From Actinomycetota bacterium (lineage in GTDB: Bacteria > Actinomycetota > Actinomycetes > Actinomycetales > Dermatophilaceae), in assembly GCA_020161815.1 (NCBI GenBank), contig JAIUOP010000012.1, positions 26,025-90,024 on the forward strand: 64,000 nucleotides of DNA. Direction: 5' to 3'. The notes under the pieces were generated by a model, which saw nothing but the letters and a program-made list of their open reading frames with translations, was not told the DNA's origin and ran no database searches. The position numbers and the translations under genes were made by a program. Shown piece by piece: positions 19,716-29,141 of the stretch (position 1 is its first letter; each line of letters starts with the position of its first letter).

Positions 19716-19784
19716 GACAGTCGAAAGTAGATGAGGAGCCGCTCGTGGAGGTGTCAGGCAGCTCCTGATCTACTTTCGACTGTC
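19716..19784. repeat. Long hairpin element, copy 1
   Basis: GACAGTCGAAAGTAGATGAG and its near-perfect reverse complement (24-nt arms 19716-19739 and 19761-19784, one mismatch) flank a 21-nt loop. It lies in the 311-bp gap between divergent mutA and the oxygenase gene, where a terminator would not be needed. The arm sequence recurs in copies 2 and 3 (21865-21929, 23002-23062). A REP/MITE-like dispersed repeat is the best reading of this copy. The rest of the gap holds only a candidate -10 for mutA. Confidence 0.8.
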
Positions 19785-19867
19785 GTGTCGGGCTCCATGG
19801 AGTCGTGCCGTCTCATCTCCGCGCGAACGTGTTGCCCGCCCACGAACCGGCGCGAGAGGCTGGCCCG

Positions 19868-20899
19868 GTGATTGCCTCGGCCCTCCCCGTGCTCGACCTG
19901 ACCCGCCTCGACGCGGGCGCTGAGGCGGCAGCTGCCTTCCGCGCGGACCTGCTGCGGGCGACGCACGAGGTCGGCTTCTTCGCACTGGTCGGGCACGGGA
20001 TCCCGGACGAGGTCGTCGATGGCGCCTTCGCCGAGGCCGAGCACTTCTTCGCGTTGCCCGAGGAGGACAAGCTCGCGGTCGAGATGACGCGCAGTCCGCA
20101 GTTCCGGGGCTACACCCGGACCGGGGGTGAGCTCACGCAGGGGCGCGTCGACTGGCGCGAGCAGATCGACATCGGCGCCGAGCGCCCCGCCGTGGTGAGC
20201 GGAGCGGACGGCGAGTGGGCAGCGGCTGGTGAGCACCCGGCATACCTGCGCCTGGAAGGCCCCAACCTCTGGCCGGCGGCCCAGCCGAGCCTGCGCGAGG
20301 TCTTCACCGACTGGTCGGATCGGTGCACGGCGATCGGCCATCGGCTGCTCGCGGCGTGGGCGGAGTCGCTCGGGGCGCCGGCCGACCACTTCGAGGCCGC
20401 CTTCGCCGACCGGCCCTCGACGCTGATCAAGCTGGTGCGGTACCCAGGTCGTGACGGCGAGGAGAGGCAGGGGGTCGGGGCGCACAAGGACCCCGGCGTG
20501 CTGACCCTGCTCATGGTCGAGCCGGGCAAGGGTGGTCTCGAGGTGGCGAACGAGGGCGGCTGGATCGATGCGACCGTGCCGCCGCGAGCGTTCGTCGTCA
20601 ACATCGGTGAGCTCATGGAGTGGGCCACCGACGGGTACCTGCGCGCGACGATGCACCGCGTGCTGTCGCCCTCCGGCGGGCAGACGCGGCTGTCGATCCC
20701 GTTCTTCCTCAATCCGGCGCTGGACCAGGCCAGGCCGCGAGTCGCCCTGCCCGAGGCACTGGCCGCCGAGGCGCGCGGCGTGGAGCAGGACCCGGCGAAC
20801 GTGATCTCGGGGACCTTCGGCGACAACCTGCTCAAGGCGCGGCTGCGCGCTCACCCGGACGTGGCCGCCATCCACCACCCGGATCTCGTCGGCGGCTGA
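19868..20899 (+). CDS. 2-oxoglutarate/Fe(II) oxygenase, isopenicillin-N-synthase family
   Basis: Soluble non-haem iron dioxygenase-like protein, 343 aa from this start. The N-terminal block (LPVLDLTRL, HEVGFFALVGHGIP) and catalytic jelly roll are intact: metal ligands HKD in VGAHKDPGVLTLLM and a distal His in TMHRVLSP, with the 2OG-binding Arg in RLSIPFFLN. I chose the GTG at 19868 since IPNS-type proteins begin just before the PVLDL strand and GAGAGG lies upstream; a GTG at 19805 would add 21 residues. Substrate unknown. It is convergent with map, 64 bp apart. Confidence 0.85.
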   Translation: MIASALPVLDLTRLDAGAEAAAAFRADLLRATHEVGFFALVGHGIPDEVVDGAFAEAEHFFALPEEDKLAVEMTRSPQFRGYTRTGGELTQGRVDWREQIDIGAERPAVVSGADGEWAAAGEHPAYLRLEGPNLWPAAQPSLREVFTDWSDRCTAIGHRLLAAWAESLGAPADHFEAAFADRPSTLIKLVRYPGRDGEERQGVGAHKDPGVLTLLMVEPGKGGLEVANEGGWIDATVPPRAFVVNIGELMEWATDGYLRATMHRVLSPSGGQTRLSIPFFLNPALDQARPRVALPEALAAEARGVEQDPANVISGTFGDNLLKARLRAHPDVAAIHHPDLVGG

Positions 20900-20963
20900 G
20901 CCGTCCTGGTCGGGCCGGGCGGTGCCGGTTCGGGCCCAAGGGGGTTCGGCTCGTCCGGCGTGG

Positions 20964-21815
20964 TCAGCCGATCGGCGCGAAGCGGACGCCGAGCTCGGCG
21001 AGGCGGGCCTGCCCGCCGTCGATCGCCGTGAGCACATGGACACCCGCGCTCGTCACGGCGATCGAGTGCTCCCAGTGCGCGGCACGCGATCCGTCGTCGG
21101 TCGCGACGGTCCAGTCGTCGTCGCGGACGTGGTTGGCCTCCGGGCCCAGGGTCACCATCGGCTCAATGCAGATCGTCGTGCCCTCGACCACGGTCGGGCC
21201 CTTGCCCGAGACGCGGTAGTTCGGGACCTGGGGGCCCATGTGCATGGAGGTGCCGATGCCGTGGCCGACGTAGTCCTCGACGATGCCGTACTCGATGCCG
21301 CGCCGCTCCCCCGCGGCGGTGAGGCTGTCCTCGACGGCCGCGCCGACGGCATACAGGGGTCTGCCCACGGCGAGGGCGGCGATGCCCGCCCAGAGCGAGT
21401 CGCGGGTGTCCTCGATGAGGGCGAGGTCCTCGGGGCGACCGGCCTCGGGACCGCCGACGATGCAGGAGAAGGCCGCGTCGCCGTTCCACTGGCCGACCTG
21501 GGCGCCGCAGTCGATCGAGAGCAGGTCGCCGGCCTGGAGGACCCGGTCGGCCGACGGGATGCCGTGGACGATCTCCTCGTTGACGCTCGTGCACAGGGTG
21601 TGGCGGTAGCCCGGGACGAGCTGGAAGTTGGGGATGCCCCCGTGGTCGCGGATGTGGGTCTCGGCGAGGGTGTCCAGCTCGAGCGTGGTCATGCCGGGAC
21701 CGACCTCGGCGGCCAGGAGCTCGAGGGTGCGGCCGACGAGCAGGCCCGCGACGCGCATGAGGGCGAGCTGCTCGGGGGACTTGCCGACGATGCGCTCACG
21801 GTTGAACAGACCCAT
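20964..21815 (-). CDS. map: Type I methionine aminopeptidase
   Basis: Removes N-terminal Met from nascent proteins; 283 aa. The five metal ligands are visible: Asp in SIDCGA, Asp in NGDAAF, His in GHGIGTSMH, Glu in CIEPMVT and Glu in WEHSIAV. ATG at 21815 (MGLFNRERIVGKS) is chosen because anything longer runs into a hairpin repeat. In many actinobacteria map directly follows adk; here an AbiEi-like gene and two hairpin elements lie between them. Confidence 0.95.
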   Translation of the reverse strand: MGLFNRERIVGKSPEQLALMRVAGLLVGRTLELLAAEVGPGMTTLELDTLAETHIRDHGGIPNFQLVPGYRHTLCTSVNEEIVHGIPSADRVLQAGDLLSIDCGAQVGQWNGDAAFSCIVGGPEAGRPEDLALIEDTRDSLWAGIAALAVGRPLYAVGAAVEDSLTAAGERRGIEYGIVEDYVGHGIGTSMHMGPQVPNYRVSGKGPTVVEGTTICIEPMVTLGPEANHVRDDDWTVATDDGSRAAHWEHSIAVTSAGVHVLTAIDGGQARLAELGVRFAPIG

Positions 21816-21864
21816 GACGACCAAGCCTAGGTGACGAACCGAGCCCTCCCCGCACCCTCCAAGA

Positions 21865-21929
21865 CAGTCGAAAGTAGACGAGGAGCCGTCCCACACGTGC
21901 TGGGAGGGCTCCTCGTCTACTTTCGACTG
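21865..21929. repeat. Long hairpin element, copy 2
   Basis: 23-nt perfect arms (21865-21887 and 21907-21929), beginning CAGTCGAAAGTAGACGAGGA, with an inner TCCCA/TGGGA pairing. It lies between the stop of the AbiEi-like gene and the start of map, both on the minus strand, so it could end the first transcript. Arms match copies 1 and 3. Confidence 0.8.
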
Positions 21930-21960
21930 CCTGAGAGAGGTGTGCGGTTGCGTCGGCACA

Positions 21961-22935
21961 TCAGGCGATCAGAAGGGTGCGGGGGTCGAGCTCGAGGTGC
22001 TCCGCGAACCGGCGCAGGGCATCGACGCGCCTCGGCGGGCGGAAGACGTCGTCGGCGAACAGTTCCTCGACGGTCCAACCATGTCGGCGCAGCAGGTGTC
22101 CGCGCGCTGAGTCCGCACTGCGTTGCTTGATCTCCCCATGCACGGCTCCTTGGTATTCGCCCACGACGCGCTTGTCGCGCCAGACGAGGTCACCTTCGGC
22201 GAGCCACTCCCCCAGATCGTCCGTGATGCTGATGTTGACCTCCGGCTCGGGGAAGCCGGCGCGCACGAACATGAGCCGCGAGCGGCTTTCCATGGGCGAC
22301 TTCACGCGCGGCCGGATGAGGTCCAGGGCCTGTCGCAGGAGGACCTTGCCGCGAGGACGGACCCGCTGGCCAAGGGCTTGGTGGAGCGCCCGGACGCCAG
22401 GGGAGGTCGAACTGCCGGGGCGAACGACCACATCGGAGCCTTCGTCAAGGATGCGCACGACGTGGTCCCCGATGACGACGAGGTCATCGACGGACAGCAC
22501 ACGTGGACCGAGGGTGGCCAGGTCGCACCAGGTGTCGGCGAGCGAGGTGACCCACAAGCCATCGACCAGGTCCACGGCCCGCAGCTCCAGACCGCGGTGG
22601 CCGGTCACACCCGGACGGTCGGTGCGGCCGTCCGGTGTGCGGGCCATGACGTGGAGGGTGCCTGCGAGGGCCAGCTCCTCAAGCCTGCGCGTGAGCGGCA
22701 GGCCATGGATGAGGGCCGCGGTGACATGGGAGAAGGCGCGAACATCGGGCATGGCAACGGCCCAGACCCTCGCGCGGTGCAAGAGGTCATCGGGCGGGCT
22801 CGTGCAATAGCCACCCCTCGTGGGGTGCACGAGGCCCGAGCTCCGCAGCCGGCCCTTGGACACTCCAAGGGCCTGCGCCTGCCGAGCGCTGAAGGCTCTG
22901 GCGTCCAGCTCGGACGGCAGTGGACGTGGTCTCAC
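21961..22935 (-). CDS. AbiEi-antitoxin/DUF559-like protein
   Basis: A 324-aa protein. Its N-terminus (ARAFSARQAQALGVSKGRLR, then GLVHPTRGGYC) resembles the winged-helix domain found in AbiEi-type antitoxins. Its C-terminus (EGDLVWRDKRVVGEYQGAVH, then GHLLRRHGWTVEEL) resembles the DUF559/Vsr-like PD-(D/E)xK nuclease fold with Asp and Glu in the expected places. Such two-domain proteins are common and often multicopy in actinobacteria. No toxin gene is adjacent, so a toxin-antitoxin role is not supported here. I chose the GTG at 22935; the 5' end is uncertain by a few codons. It is flanked on both sides by long hairpin repeats. Confidence 0.7.
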   Translation of the reverse strand: MRPRPLPSELDARAFSARQAQALGVSKGRLRSSGLVHPTRGGYCTSPPDDLLHRARVWAVAMPDVRAFSHVTAALIHGLPLTRRLEELALAGTLHVMARTPDGRTDRPGVTGHRGLELRAVDLVDGLWVTSLADTWCDLATLGPRVLSVDDLVVIGDHVVRILDEGSDVVVRPGSSTSPGVRALHQALGQRVRPRGKVLLRQALDLIRPRVKSPMESRSRLMFVRAGFPEPEVNISITDDLGEWLAEGDLVWRDKRVVGEYQGAVHGEIKQRSADSARGHLLRRHGWTVEELFADDVFRPPRRVDALRRFAEHLELDPRTLLIA

Positions 22936-23001
22936 GGACCCAGCCTCGCGGCATACGGCGAGGGAGCCTTGAGTTATCCACAGCCCCGCGACACGGGCCC
23001 G

Positions 23002-23062
23002 GTCGAAAGTAGACGAGGAGTCGTCCCAGACACTTTGGGACGACTCCTCGTCTACTTTCGAC
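23002..23062. repeat. Long hairpin element, copy 3
   Basis: Perfect 27-bp stem (23002-23028 with 23036-23062) and a 7-nt loop. The arm contains GTCGAAAGTAGACGAGGAG as in copies 1 and 2. It lies 24 bp after the adk stop (minus strand) and before the AbiEi-like gene, so it could end the secY-adk transcript. Confidence 0.85.
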
Positions 23063-23086
23063 TGTCTGGGAGGGGCGCGACGAGCC

Positions 23087-23647
23087 TCAGGTGAGGGCGG
23101 CGATGAGGCGGGCGGTGACCTCGTCGATCTCGCCCATGCCGTCGACGCGCACGAGGATCCCGTGCTCGTCGTAGACTGCGGCCAGCGGCTCGGTCTCGCG
23201 GCGGTAGACCGCCATCCGCTCGCGGGCCACCTCCTCGGTGTCATCGGCGCGACCGCTCACGGCGGCCCGCTTCACGATCCGCTCGACGACCTCGTCCTCG
23301 TCGACGGTCAGCTCGAGCACCTTCTCCAGGGCCACGCCGCGGGCGGCGAGCATCGCGTCGAGGGCGTCCACCTGGCCGAGCGTGCGCGGGTAGCCGTCGA
23401 GCAGGAACCCGTCGGCGCAGTCCTCCTGCGCGAGACGGTCCTCGACGATGGCATTGGTGATCTCGTCCGAGACGTAGCCACCGGAGGCCAGGATCGACTT
23501 CACCTGGAGCCCGAGCTCGGTCTCGTTCTTGATGTTGGCGCGGAAGATGTCGCCGGTGGAGATGGCCGGGATGCCGAAGTGCTCGGCGATCCGGGAGGCC
23601 TGGGTGCCCTTGCCCGCTCCGGGCGGGCCGAGGATGAGCAGTCGCAT
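23087..23647 (-). CDS. adk: Adenylate kinase (short form)
   Basis: Converts AMP + ATP to 2 ADP; 186 aa. P-loop [10 protein letters not shown] is at residues 7-16, the AMP site has STGDIFR, and DGYPRT is the NMP/LID hinge. The LID segment is short ([12 protein letters not shown]) with no zinc cysteines, so this is the short actinobacterial type. Its ATG overlaps the secY stop by one base (TAATG), giving tight translational coupling. Confidence 0.97.
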   Translation of the reverse strand: MRLLILGPPGAGKGTQASRIAEHFGIPAISTGDIFRANIKNETELGLQVKSILASGGYVSDEITNAIVEDRLAQEDCADGFLLDGYPRTLGQVDALDAMLAARGVALEKVLELTVDEDEVVERIVKRAAVSGRADDTEEVARERMAVYRRETEPLAAVYDEHGILVRVDGMGEIDEVTARLIAALT

Positions 23648-24963
23648 TAGCGGAGGAACCCTTCGTAGTGCCGCTGTTGGAGCTGGGACTCGATCTGCTT
23701 GACCGTCTCGAGACCCACACCAACGATGATGAGGATCGAGGTGCCGCCGAAGGGGAAGTTCTGGTTGGCCCCCACGAGCACCAGGGCGACGAGCGGGATG
23801 AGCGAGATCAACGCGAGGTAGATCGCGCCCGGGACAGTGATCCGGGTGAGGACGTACTGCAGGTACTCCGCGGTCGGTCGACCAGCGCGAATGCCGGGGA
23901 TGAAGCCGCCGTACTTCTTCATGTTGTCCGCGACCTCGGTCGGGTTGAACGTGATCGAGACGTAGAAGAAGGTGAAGAACAGGATGAGCAGGGTGTAGGC
24001 GATCATGTAGAGCGGGTGGTCGCCACGCACGAAGTAGGTCTGCACCCACGTGGCCCAGGCCGGCCCGGTGCCGTCGGGCTTGGAGACGAACTGGGCCGCC
24101 AGCGCGGGCAGCGCGATGAGCGAGGCCGCGAAGATCACCGGGATGACACCGGCCATGTTGACCTTGAGCGGGATGTACGTCGACGTGCCGCCGTAGACGC
24201 GCCGCCCGACCATCCGCTTGGCGTACTGCACCGGGATCCGCCGCTGGCTCTGCTCGACGTAGACGACGAGCGCGATGATGAGGAAGCCCATGAGGATGAC
24301 GCCGAAGAACAGGTCCCACCGCCCGTCACGCTGCTGGATCGCCCACAGGGAGGCGGGGAAGCCGGCGGCGATCGAGGTGAAGATCATGATCGACATGCCG
24401 TTGCCGATGCCGCGGTCGGTGACGAGCTCGCCGAGCCACATGACCATGCTCGTGCCGGCGGTCATGGTGAGCACCATGATGAGGATCGTCACGATCGAGT
24501 TGTCGGTGAGGATGGTCGTGCAGTTCGGGTTGCCGAAGAGCTGGCTCGGGTTCTGGGCGAAGGTGATGAGCGTGGAGCTCTGCAGGATCGCCAGCCCGAT
24601 CGTGAGGTAGCGCGTGTACTGCGTCATCTTCGTCTGCCCGGCCTGGCCCTCCTTCTTGAGGGCCTCGAACCGGGGGATGACCACCGTGAGCAGCTGCACG
24701 ATGATGCTCGCCGTGATGTACGGCATGATCCCCAGCGCGAAGATCGACAGCTGGAGCAGCGCGCCACCACTGAAGAGGTTGGCCAACCCGAGGAAGCCCC
24801 CGGTGGTGTCGGCCCCCTCCATGCACTGCTGCACCAGCTTGTAGCTCACACCCGGCGTCGGCACGTGCGCGCCCAGCCGGTAGACCGCGATCATGGCAAG
24901 GGTGAACAGGAGCTTCCTGCGCAGGTCCGGCGTCTTGAACGCGCGGCCGAAGGCGGTGAGCAC
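23647..24963 (-). CDS. secY: Protein translocase subunit SecY
   Basis: Channel subunit of the Sec translocon, 438 aa, ten membrane helices. Recognisable segments are [20 protein letters not shown] (first helix), [12 protein letters not shown], and the cytosolic loop [20 protein letters not shown] at 24963 is preceded by GGAGGACCC, a strong ribosome binding site. It follows rplO after about 200 bp that holds a hairpin and a TAAGTT hexamer, so secY-adk may have an additional promoter of its own. Confidence 0.97.
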   Translation of the reverse strand: MLTAFGRAFKTPDLRRKLLFTLAMIAVYRLGAHVPTPGVSYKLVQQCMEGADTTGGFLGLANLFSGGALLQLSIFALGIMPYITASIIVQLLTVVIPRFEALKKEGQAGQTKMTQYTRYLTIGLAILQSSTLITFAQNPSQLFGNPNCTTILTDNSIVTILIMVLTMTAGTSMVMWLGELVTDRGIGNGMSIMIFTSIAAGFPASLWAIQQRDGRWDLFFGVILMGFLIIALVVYVEQSQRRIPVQYAKRMVGRRVYGGTSTYIPLKVNMAGVIPVIFAASLIALPALAAQFVSKPDGTGPAWATWVQTYFVRGDHPLYMIAYTLLILFFTFFYVSITFNPTEVADNMKKYGGFIPGIRAGRPTAEYLQYVLTRITVPGAIYLALISLIPLVALVLVGANQNFPFGGTSILIIVGVGLETVKQIESQLQQRHYEGFLR

Positions 24964-25078
24964 GGGTCCTCCAGGGGGCGACCACACCGGGCCGCGTCAG
25001 TCACGAACAATCAGGCACAACTTACCCCGGTCCACCCGGGGAGCCCTCACCAGCGCGGGGCGCACCGGTGAGAACGCC

Positions 25079-25141
25079 GTATGCCGCGGAGCCGGTTCCC
25101 GACGAAGGTGACCTTCGCCGGGGGCCGAGTCCGCGGCATAC
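25079..25141. terminator. Hairpin between rplO and secY
   Basis: GTATGCCGCGGA (25079-25090) pairs with TCCGCGGCATAC (25130-25141) around a 39-nt loop that contains its own complementary pieces (GAAGGTGACCTTC). It lies 22 bp after the rplO stop on the minus strand. Partial terminator or RNA-processing hairpin in the spc series. Confidence 0.55.
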
Positions 25142-25162
25142 GAAATGGCGTGGGGGGATCGA

Positions 25163-25657
25163 TCAGCCCGCGAGGGTGACCGAACCGCCTGCCGCCTCGA
25201 TCTTCTCCTTGGCGCTGCCCGACACCGCGTCCGCGGTGACGTGCACGGCCGAGGTGATCTCTCCGGTGCCGAGCACCTTGACGAGCTCACCGTCGCGGAC
25301 CGCGCCCTTGGCGACGAGGTCCTCGATCGTCACGTCGCCACCGTTGGGGTAGAGCGAGGAGATCTTGTCGAGGTTGACGACCTGGTAGGTCGTCTTGAAC
25401 GGGTTCTTGAACCCGCGCAGCTTCGGGAAGCGCATGTGCAGCGGCGTGGTGCCACCCTGGAAGCGCTCCGGAACCTGGTAGCGGGCCTTGGTGCCCTTGG
25501 TGCCTCGACCGGCGGTCTTGCCCTTGGAGCCCTCACCGCGACCCACGCGGGTCTTGGCGGTCTTGGCTCCGGGGGCCGGACGCAGGTGGTGGACCTTGAG
25601 CGCGGTGCCCGTGGTCGCGGCGCCGGCCGCAGCCTTGGTGGCCTTCTTCTCAGCCAT
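25163..25657 (-). CDS. rplO: 50S ribosomal protein L15
   Basis: Large-subunit assembly protein, 164 aa. The core begins [20 protein letters not shown] with the glycine/arginine-rich [16 protein letters not shown] and ends in the L18e/L15 domain [12 protein letters not shown]. An Ala/Lys-rich N-terminal extension of about 18 residues ([15 protein letters not shown]) precedes the usual start. It lies 2 bp after rpmD. Confidence 0.96.
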   Translation of the reverse strand: MAEKKATKAAAGAATTGTALKVHHLRPAPGAKTAKTRVGRGEGSKGKTAGRGTKGTKARYQVPERFQGGTTPLHMRFPKLRGFKNPFKTTYQVVNLDKISSLYPNGGDVTIEDLVAKGAVRDGELVKVLGTGEITSAVHVTADAVSGSAKEKIEAAGGSVTLAG

Positions 25658-25659
25658 GG

Positions 25660-25842
25660 TCAGTCAACCTCCTCGACGGTGACCAGGTGGGCCACCGCAC
25701 GGACCATGCCACGGATCTCCGGGCGGTCCTCCTTGACGACGACGTCGTTGATGCGCTTCAGACCCAGGCTGCGCAGGGTGTCACGGTGCTGCTGCAGCGT
25801 GCCCACCTTGCCGCGGGTCTGGGTGACCTTGAGCCGACCCAT
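25660..25842 (-). CDS. rpmD: 50S ribosomal protein L30
   Basis: A 60-aa large-subunit protein: [20 protein letters not shown], then [15 protein letters not shown] at 25842 overlaps the rpsE stop (ATGA). The position between rpsE and rplO is standard. Confidence 0.96.
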   Translation of the reverse strand: MGRLKVTQTRGKVGTLQQHRDTLRSLGLKRINDVVVKEDRPEIRGMVRAVAHLVTVEEVD

Positions 25843-26504
25843 CACGCACCAGCCTTTGCGGCGGCGCGCTCGGCCTCGACGCCCGCGGCCTGTGCGCGGA
25901 GCATGGCGGCCGGGGCGACCTGGTCGACCGGCAGGCCACGGCGAGCCGCCACGGCCTCCGGGCGCTCGAGACCCTTGAGGGCCTCGACCGTCGCGTGGAC
26001 GATGTTGATCGCGTTGTCCGAGCCGAGGCTCTTGGACAGCACGTCGTGGATGCCGGCGCACTCGAGCACCGCACGCACCGGGCCACCGGCGATGACACCG
26101 GTACCGGGGCTGGCGGGGCGGAGCATGACGACACCGGCCGCCTTCTCACCCTGGACGGGGTGCGGGATGGTGCCCTGGATGCGCGGGACCTTGAAGAACT
26201 GCTTCTTGGCCTCCTCGACACCCTTGGCGATCGCCGCGGGCACCTCCTTGGCCTTGCCGTAGCCGACACCCACGGTGCCCTCGCCGTCGCCGACGACGAC
26301 GAGCGCGGTGAAGCTGAAGCGACGGCCACCCTTGACGACCTTCGCGACCCGGTTGATGGTCACGACGCGCTCCAGGTACTGGCTCTTCTCGGCCTCGCGG
26401 GGCTCGCGGCCGCCACGACGGTCGTCACGACCGCGGCGCTCGCCGCGCTCGGGACGGTCGCCACCGGCGGCGGGCCCGGTGCCTCGACGCTGGGGTCCTG
26501 GCAT
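25842..26504 (-). CDS. rpsE: 30S ribosomal protein S5
   Basis: Decoding-fidelity protein of the 30S subunit, 220 aa. The double-stranded RNA-binding part has [19 protein letters not shown] and [15 protein letters not shown]; the second domain has [16 protein letters not shown] basic/glycine-rich N-terminal extension of about 40 residues precedes the core and an Ala-rich tail follows. It overlaps rpmD by the ATGA junction. Confidence 0.96.
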   Translation of the reverse strand: MPGPQRRGTGPAAGGDRPERGERRGRDDRRGGREPREAEKSQYLERVVTINRVAKVVKGGRRFSFTALVVVGDGEGTVGVGYGKAKEVPAAIAKGVEEAKKQFFKVPRIQGTIPHPVQGEKAAGVVMLRPASPGTGVIAGGPVRAVLECAGIHDVLSKSLGSDNAINIVHATVEALKGLERPEAVAARRGLPVDQVAPAAMLRAQAAGVEAERAAAKAGA

Positions 26505-26538
26505 CAGATGTTCCTCATCTCGTTGCTCTTGACGTTCA

Positions 26539-26913
26539 TCAGAGGGTCAGGCCTCCTTCGCGGGCGCCGTCGGCGATCGCCGCGACACGGCCGTGGTACT
26601 TGTTGCCGCCACGGTCGAAGACGACGGCCTCGACGCCGGCCTTCTTGGCGCGCTCGGCGACGAGCTTGCCGACTGATCTGGCCTTGGCGGTCTTGTCACC
26701 CTCGAAGGCGCGCAGGTCCGCCTCCATGGTCGAGGCCGACGCGAGCGTCTTGCCGACGGTGTCGTCGACGACCTGGACGAACATGTGACGGGCGCTGCGG
26801 GAGACCACGAGACGCGGACGCGCGGTGGTGCCGGCGAGGTGCTTGCGCAGGCGGTTGTGGCGACGGCCGCGCGCGGCCGCCTTGCCCTTGGCACGCTTGA
26901 TGATCTGTCCCAT
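26539..26913 (-). CDS. rplR: 50S ribosomal protein L18
   Basis: Central-protuberance protein that binds 5S rRNA, 124 aa. Recognised by [36 protein letters not shown] and the end [20 protein letters not shown]. It lies 3 bp after rplF and 34 bp before rpsE. Confidence 0.97.
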   Translation of the reverse strand: MGQIIKRAKGKAAARGRRHNRLRKHLAGTTARPRLVVSRSARHMFVQVVDDTVGKTLASASTMEADLRAFEGDKTAKARSVGKLVAERAKKAGVEAVVFDRGGNKYHGRVAAIADGAREGGLTL

Positions 26914-26916
26914 GGC

Positions 26917-27465
26917 TTACTTCTTCCCAGCCTTTCCGACCTTGCGGCGGATGTGCTCGCCGGCGTAGCGCACGCCCTTGGCCTTGTACGGGTCAGGCTT
27001 GCGGAGCTTGCGGATGTTGGCGGCCACCTCACCGACGAGCTGCTTGTCGATGCCCTGGACCGAGAAGCGGGTCTGGTTCTCGACCGCGAAGGTGATCCCG
27101 GCCGGCGGCTCGACGGTGATCGGGTGGCTGTAGCCGAGGGCGAACTCGAGGTTGGAGCCCCGCGCCATGACGCGGTAACCCGTGCCGTGGATCTCGAGCT
27201 TCTTCTCGTAGCCCTCGGTGACGCCGATGACCATGTTGTTGATGAGGGTGCGGGTCAGGCCGTGGAGCGAGCGGCTGTTGCGCTCGTCATCGGGGCGCTT
27301 GACCTCCACGATGTTGCTGCCGGCGTCTCCCATTTCAACGGTGATCGGGGCGGCAACGGTGTGGCTGAGCTCGCCCTTGGGGCCCTTGACGGTGACATTC
27401 TGGCCGTCGACCGAGACGGTCACACCGCTCGGAACGGTGACCGGCTGGCGTCCAATACGCGACAT
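26917..27465 (-). CDS. rplF: 50S ribosomal protein L6
   Basis: L6 sits near the factor-binding site; 182 aa. Start ATG at 27465 ([17 protein letters not shown]). Two L6 repeats are visible ([32 protein letters not shown]) and the end [17 protein letters not shown] is typical. The start is 13 bp downstream of the rpsH stop. Confidence 0.97.
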   Translation of the reverse strand: MSRIGRQPVTVPSGVTVSVDGQNVTVKGPKGELSHTVAAPITVEMGDAGSNIVEVKRPDDERNSRSLHGLTRTLINNMVIGVTEGYEKKLEIHGTGYRVMARGSNLEFALGYSHPITVEPPAGITFAVENQTRFSVQGIDKQLVGEVAANIRKLRKPDPYKAKGVRYAGEHIRRKVGKAGKK

Positions 27466-27478
27466 GTCGGCTCTCCTC

Positions 27479-27877
27479 TCACCAGATGTAGGCGAGGACT
27501 TCCCCACCCACACCCTTGTTGGCGGCCTGCTTGTCGGTCAGCAGTCCGGAGCTGGTCGAGATGATCGCGATACCGAGGCCACCGAGCACCTTGGGCAGGT
27601 TGGTGGACTTGGCGTAGACGCGAAGGCCCGGCTTGGAGACGCGGCGCACACCGGCGATGGAGCGCTCCCGGTTCGGGCCGTACTTGAGGGTGATCGTCAG
27701 CGTCTTGCCGACCTCGGCGTCCTCCACCGACCAGCCGGCGATGTAGCCCTCGGCCTGGAGGATCTCCGCGATGTGCGACTTGAGCTTGCTGAACGGCATG
27801 GAGACTGCGTCCTTGTGCGCCGAGTTGGCGTTCCGGACGCGGGTCAGCATGTCCGCGATCGGGTCTGTCATGGTCAT
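27479..27877 (-). CDS. rpsH: 30S ribosomal protein S8
   Basis: Binds the central domain of 16S rRNA and in many bacteria represses the spc operon; 132 aa. Sequence [20 protein letters not shown] and end [14 protein letters not shown] with GGEVLAYIW are diagnostic. The 159-bp gap upstream, to rpsN, holds a hairpin. Confidence 0.97.
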   Translation of the reverse strand: MTMTDPIADMLTRVRNANSAHKDAVSMPFSKLKSHIAEILQAEGYIAGWSVEDAEVGKTLTITLKYGPNRERSIAGVRRVSKPGLRVYAKSTNLPKVLGGLGIAIISTSSGLLTDKQAANKGVGGEVLAYIW

Positions 27878-27956
27878 GAGGCTGGTCCGCCCCTTCTCAC
27901 CGTGGTTTCCTCGCCCGTCGGGCGCGGACCTTCGATGTCGTGTGGTCTTTTCTTCC

Positions 27957-28012
27957 GTATGCCGCGTGCAGGCGGCGGTGAGGCGGCTGCGGGACGGTGC
28001 CCCGCGGCATAC
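27957..28012. terminator. Intercistronic hairpin between rpsN and rpsH
   Basis: GTATGCCGCG (27957-27966) pairs with CGCGGCATAC (28003-28012) around a 36-nt GC-rich loop. It lies between two genes of the same operon, so read-through must occur. A processing or attenuation role is inferred. Confidence 0.5.
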
Positions 28013-28036
28013 CTCGTGGTTCTCAGCGGCTGGACG

Positions 28037-28222
28037 TCACCAGGACGACTTGGTCACGCCGGGGAGCTCCCCCGCGTGCGCCATGTCGCGCAGGCAGATC
28101 CGGCAGAGGCCGAACTTGCGGTACACCGAGTGCGGACGACCGCACTTCTGGCAGCGCGTGTAGGCGCGCACCGCGAACTTCGGCTTCTTGTTCGACTTGT
28201 TGATCAGGGCGGTCTTGGCCAT
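28037..28222 (-). CDS. rpsZ: 30S ribosomal protein S14, zinc-binding type Z
   Basis: A 61-aa S14: [19 protein letters not shown], then CQKC (about 24-27) and CRIC (about 40-43) form a zinc ribbon, the short Zn+ form. It lies 2 bp after rplE. The longer zinc-free paralogue is not in this window. Confidence 0.96.
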   Translation of the reverse strand: MAKTALINKSNKKPKFAVRAYTRCQKCGRPHSVYRKFGLCRICLRDMAHAGELPGVTKSSW

Positions 28223-28224
28223 GC

Positions 28225-28794
28225 TCAGTTCTCCTTGAACGGGAAGCCGAGCGCCTTGAGCAGCGCGCGTCCCTCGTCGTCATTGGTCGCGGTGGTGACG
28301 ATGGTGATGTCCATGCCGCGCACGCGGTCGATGCGGTCCTGGTCGATCTCGTGGAACATCGACTGCTCGGTGAGGCCGAAGGTGTAGTTGCCGCGACCGT
28401 CGAACTGCTTGGGGTTCAGGCCACGGAAGTCACGGATACGCGGCAGGGCCACGGACACGAGACGGTCGAGGAACTCCCACATGCGGTCGCCGCGCAGCGT
28501 CGCGTGCGCGCCGATCGGCATGCCCTCACGGAGCTTGAACTGGGCGATCGACTTGCGGGCCTTGGTCACGACCGGCTTCTGGCCGGTGATGGCGGTCAGG
28601 TCGCGGACGGCACCCTCGATGAGCTTGCTGTCCTTGGCCGCGTCGCCGACACCCATGTTGACGACGACCTTGACGACGCCGGGGATCTGCATGACGTTGC
28701 CGAAGTCGAACTGCTTCTGCAGGTCGGCCTTGATCTGGTCCTGGTAGCGCGCCTTGAGGCGGGGCTTGGTGGCAGTCTCAGTCATCTCGTTCAC
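28225..28794 (-). CDS. rplE: 50S ribosomal protein L5
   Basis: 5S rRNA-binding protein of the central protuberance, 189 aa. Blocks: [57 protein letters not shown] and [19 protein letters not shown]. The start overlaps the rplX end by 4 bp. Confidence 0.97.
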   Translation of the reverse strand: MNEMTETATKPRLKARYQDQIKADLQKQFDFGNVMQIPGVVKVVVNMGVGDAAKDSKLIEGAVRDLTAITGQKPVVTKARKSIAQFKLREGMPIGAHATLRGDRMWEFLDRLVSVALPRIRDFRGLNPKQFDGRGNYTFGLTEQSMFHEIDQDRIDRVRGMDITIVTTATNDDEGRALLKALGFPFKEN

Positions 28795-29138
28795 AGGTCC
28801 TTGCCCGAGCGCACGCCGACGCGGGTCCGGACGGTCTTGGACCGGCCGTCGCGCTCGACGGTCTCGACGCGGGTCTTGACGCGGGTCGGCTTCTTGTCCG
28901 AGGAGTCCACGATCATCACGTTGCTCACGTGGATCGGGGCCTCCTGGACCACGAGGCCACCGGTCTGGCTGCCGCGCGCGGTCTGACCGGCCTTGGTGTG
29001 GCGGGTCACGCGGTTGACACCCTCGACCAGGACGCGCTCGGTCTCGCGGTAGACCGCGATGACCTTGCCCGTGCTGCCCTTGTCCTTGCCGGTGAGCACC
29101 TGGACGGTGTCACCCTTCTTGATCTTCATCTTCGCCAT
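28791..29138 (-). CDS. rplX: 50S ribosomal protein L24
   Basis: Early assembly protein near the tunnel exit, 115 aa. The KOW motif [20 protein letters not shown] is at residues 7-26, followed by [15 protein letters not shown] and [11 protein letters not shown]. It lies 3 bp after rplN and overlaps rplE by 4 bp. Confidence 0.97.
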   Translation of the reverse strand: MAKMKIKKGDTVQVLTGKDKGSTGKVIAVYRETERVLVEGVNRVTRHTKAGQTARGSQTGGLVVQEAPIHVSNVMIVDSSDKKPTRVKTRVETVERDGRSKTVRTRVGVRSGKDL

Positions 29139-29141
29139 GGC

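Noticed and set aside
19557..19867. Cobalamin riboswitch before mutA
   Set aside because: No B12-box or matching leader was found. Apart from a candidate -10, the gap holds only the long hairpin element.
21816..21959. N-terminal extension of methionine aminopeptidase
   Set aside because: The open frame continues upstream only because the hairpin repeat has no stop in that frame; the family begins near MGLFNRER.
21961..22935. Complete AbiE toxin-antitoxin system
   Set aside because: No AbiEii-type nucleotidyltransferase gene is adjacent; neighbours are map and adk.
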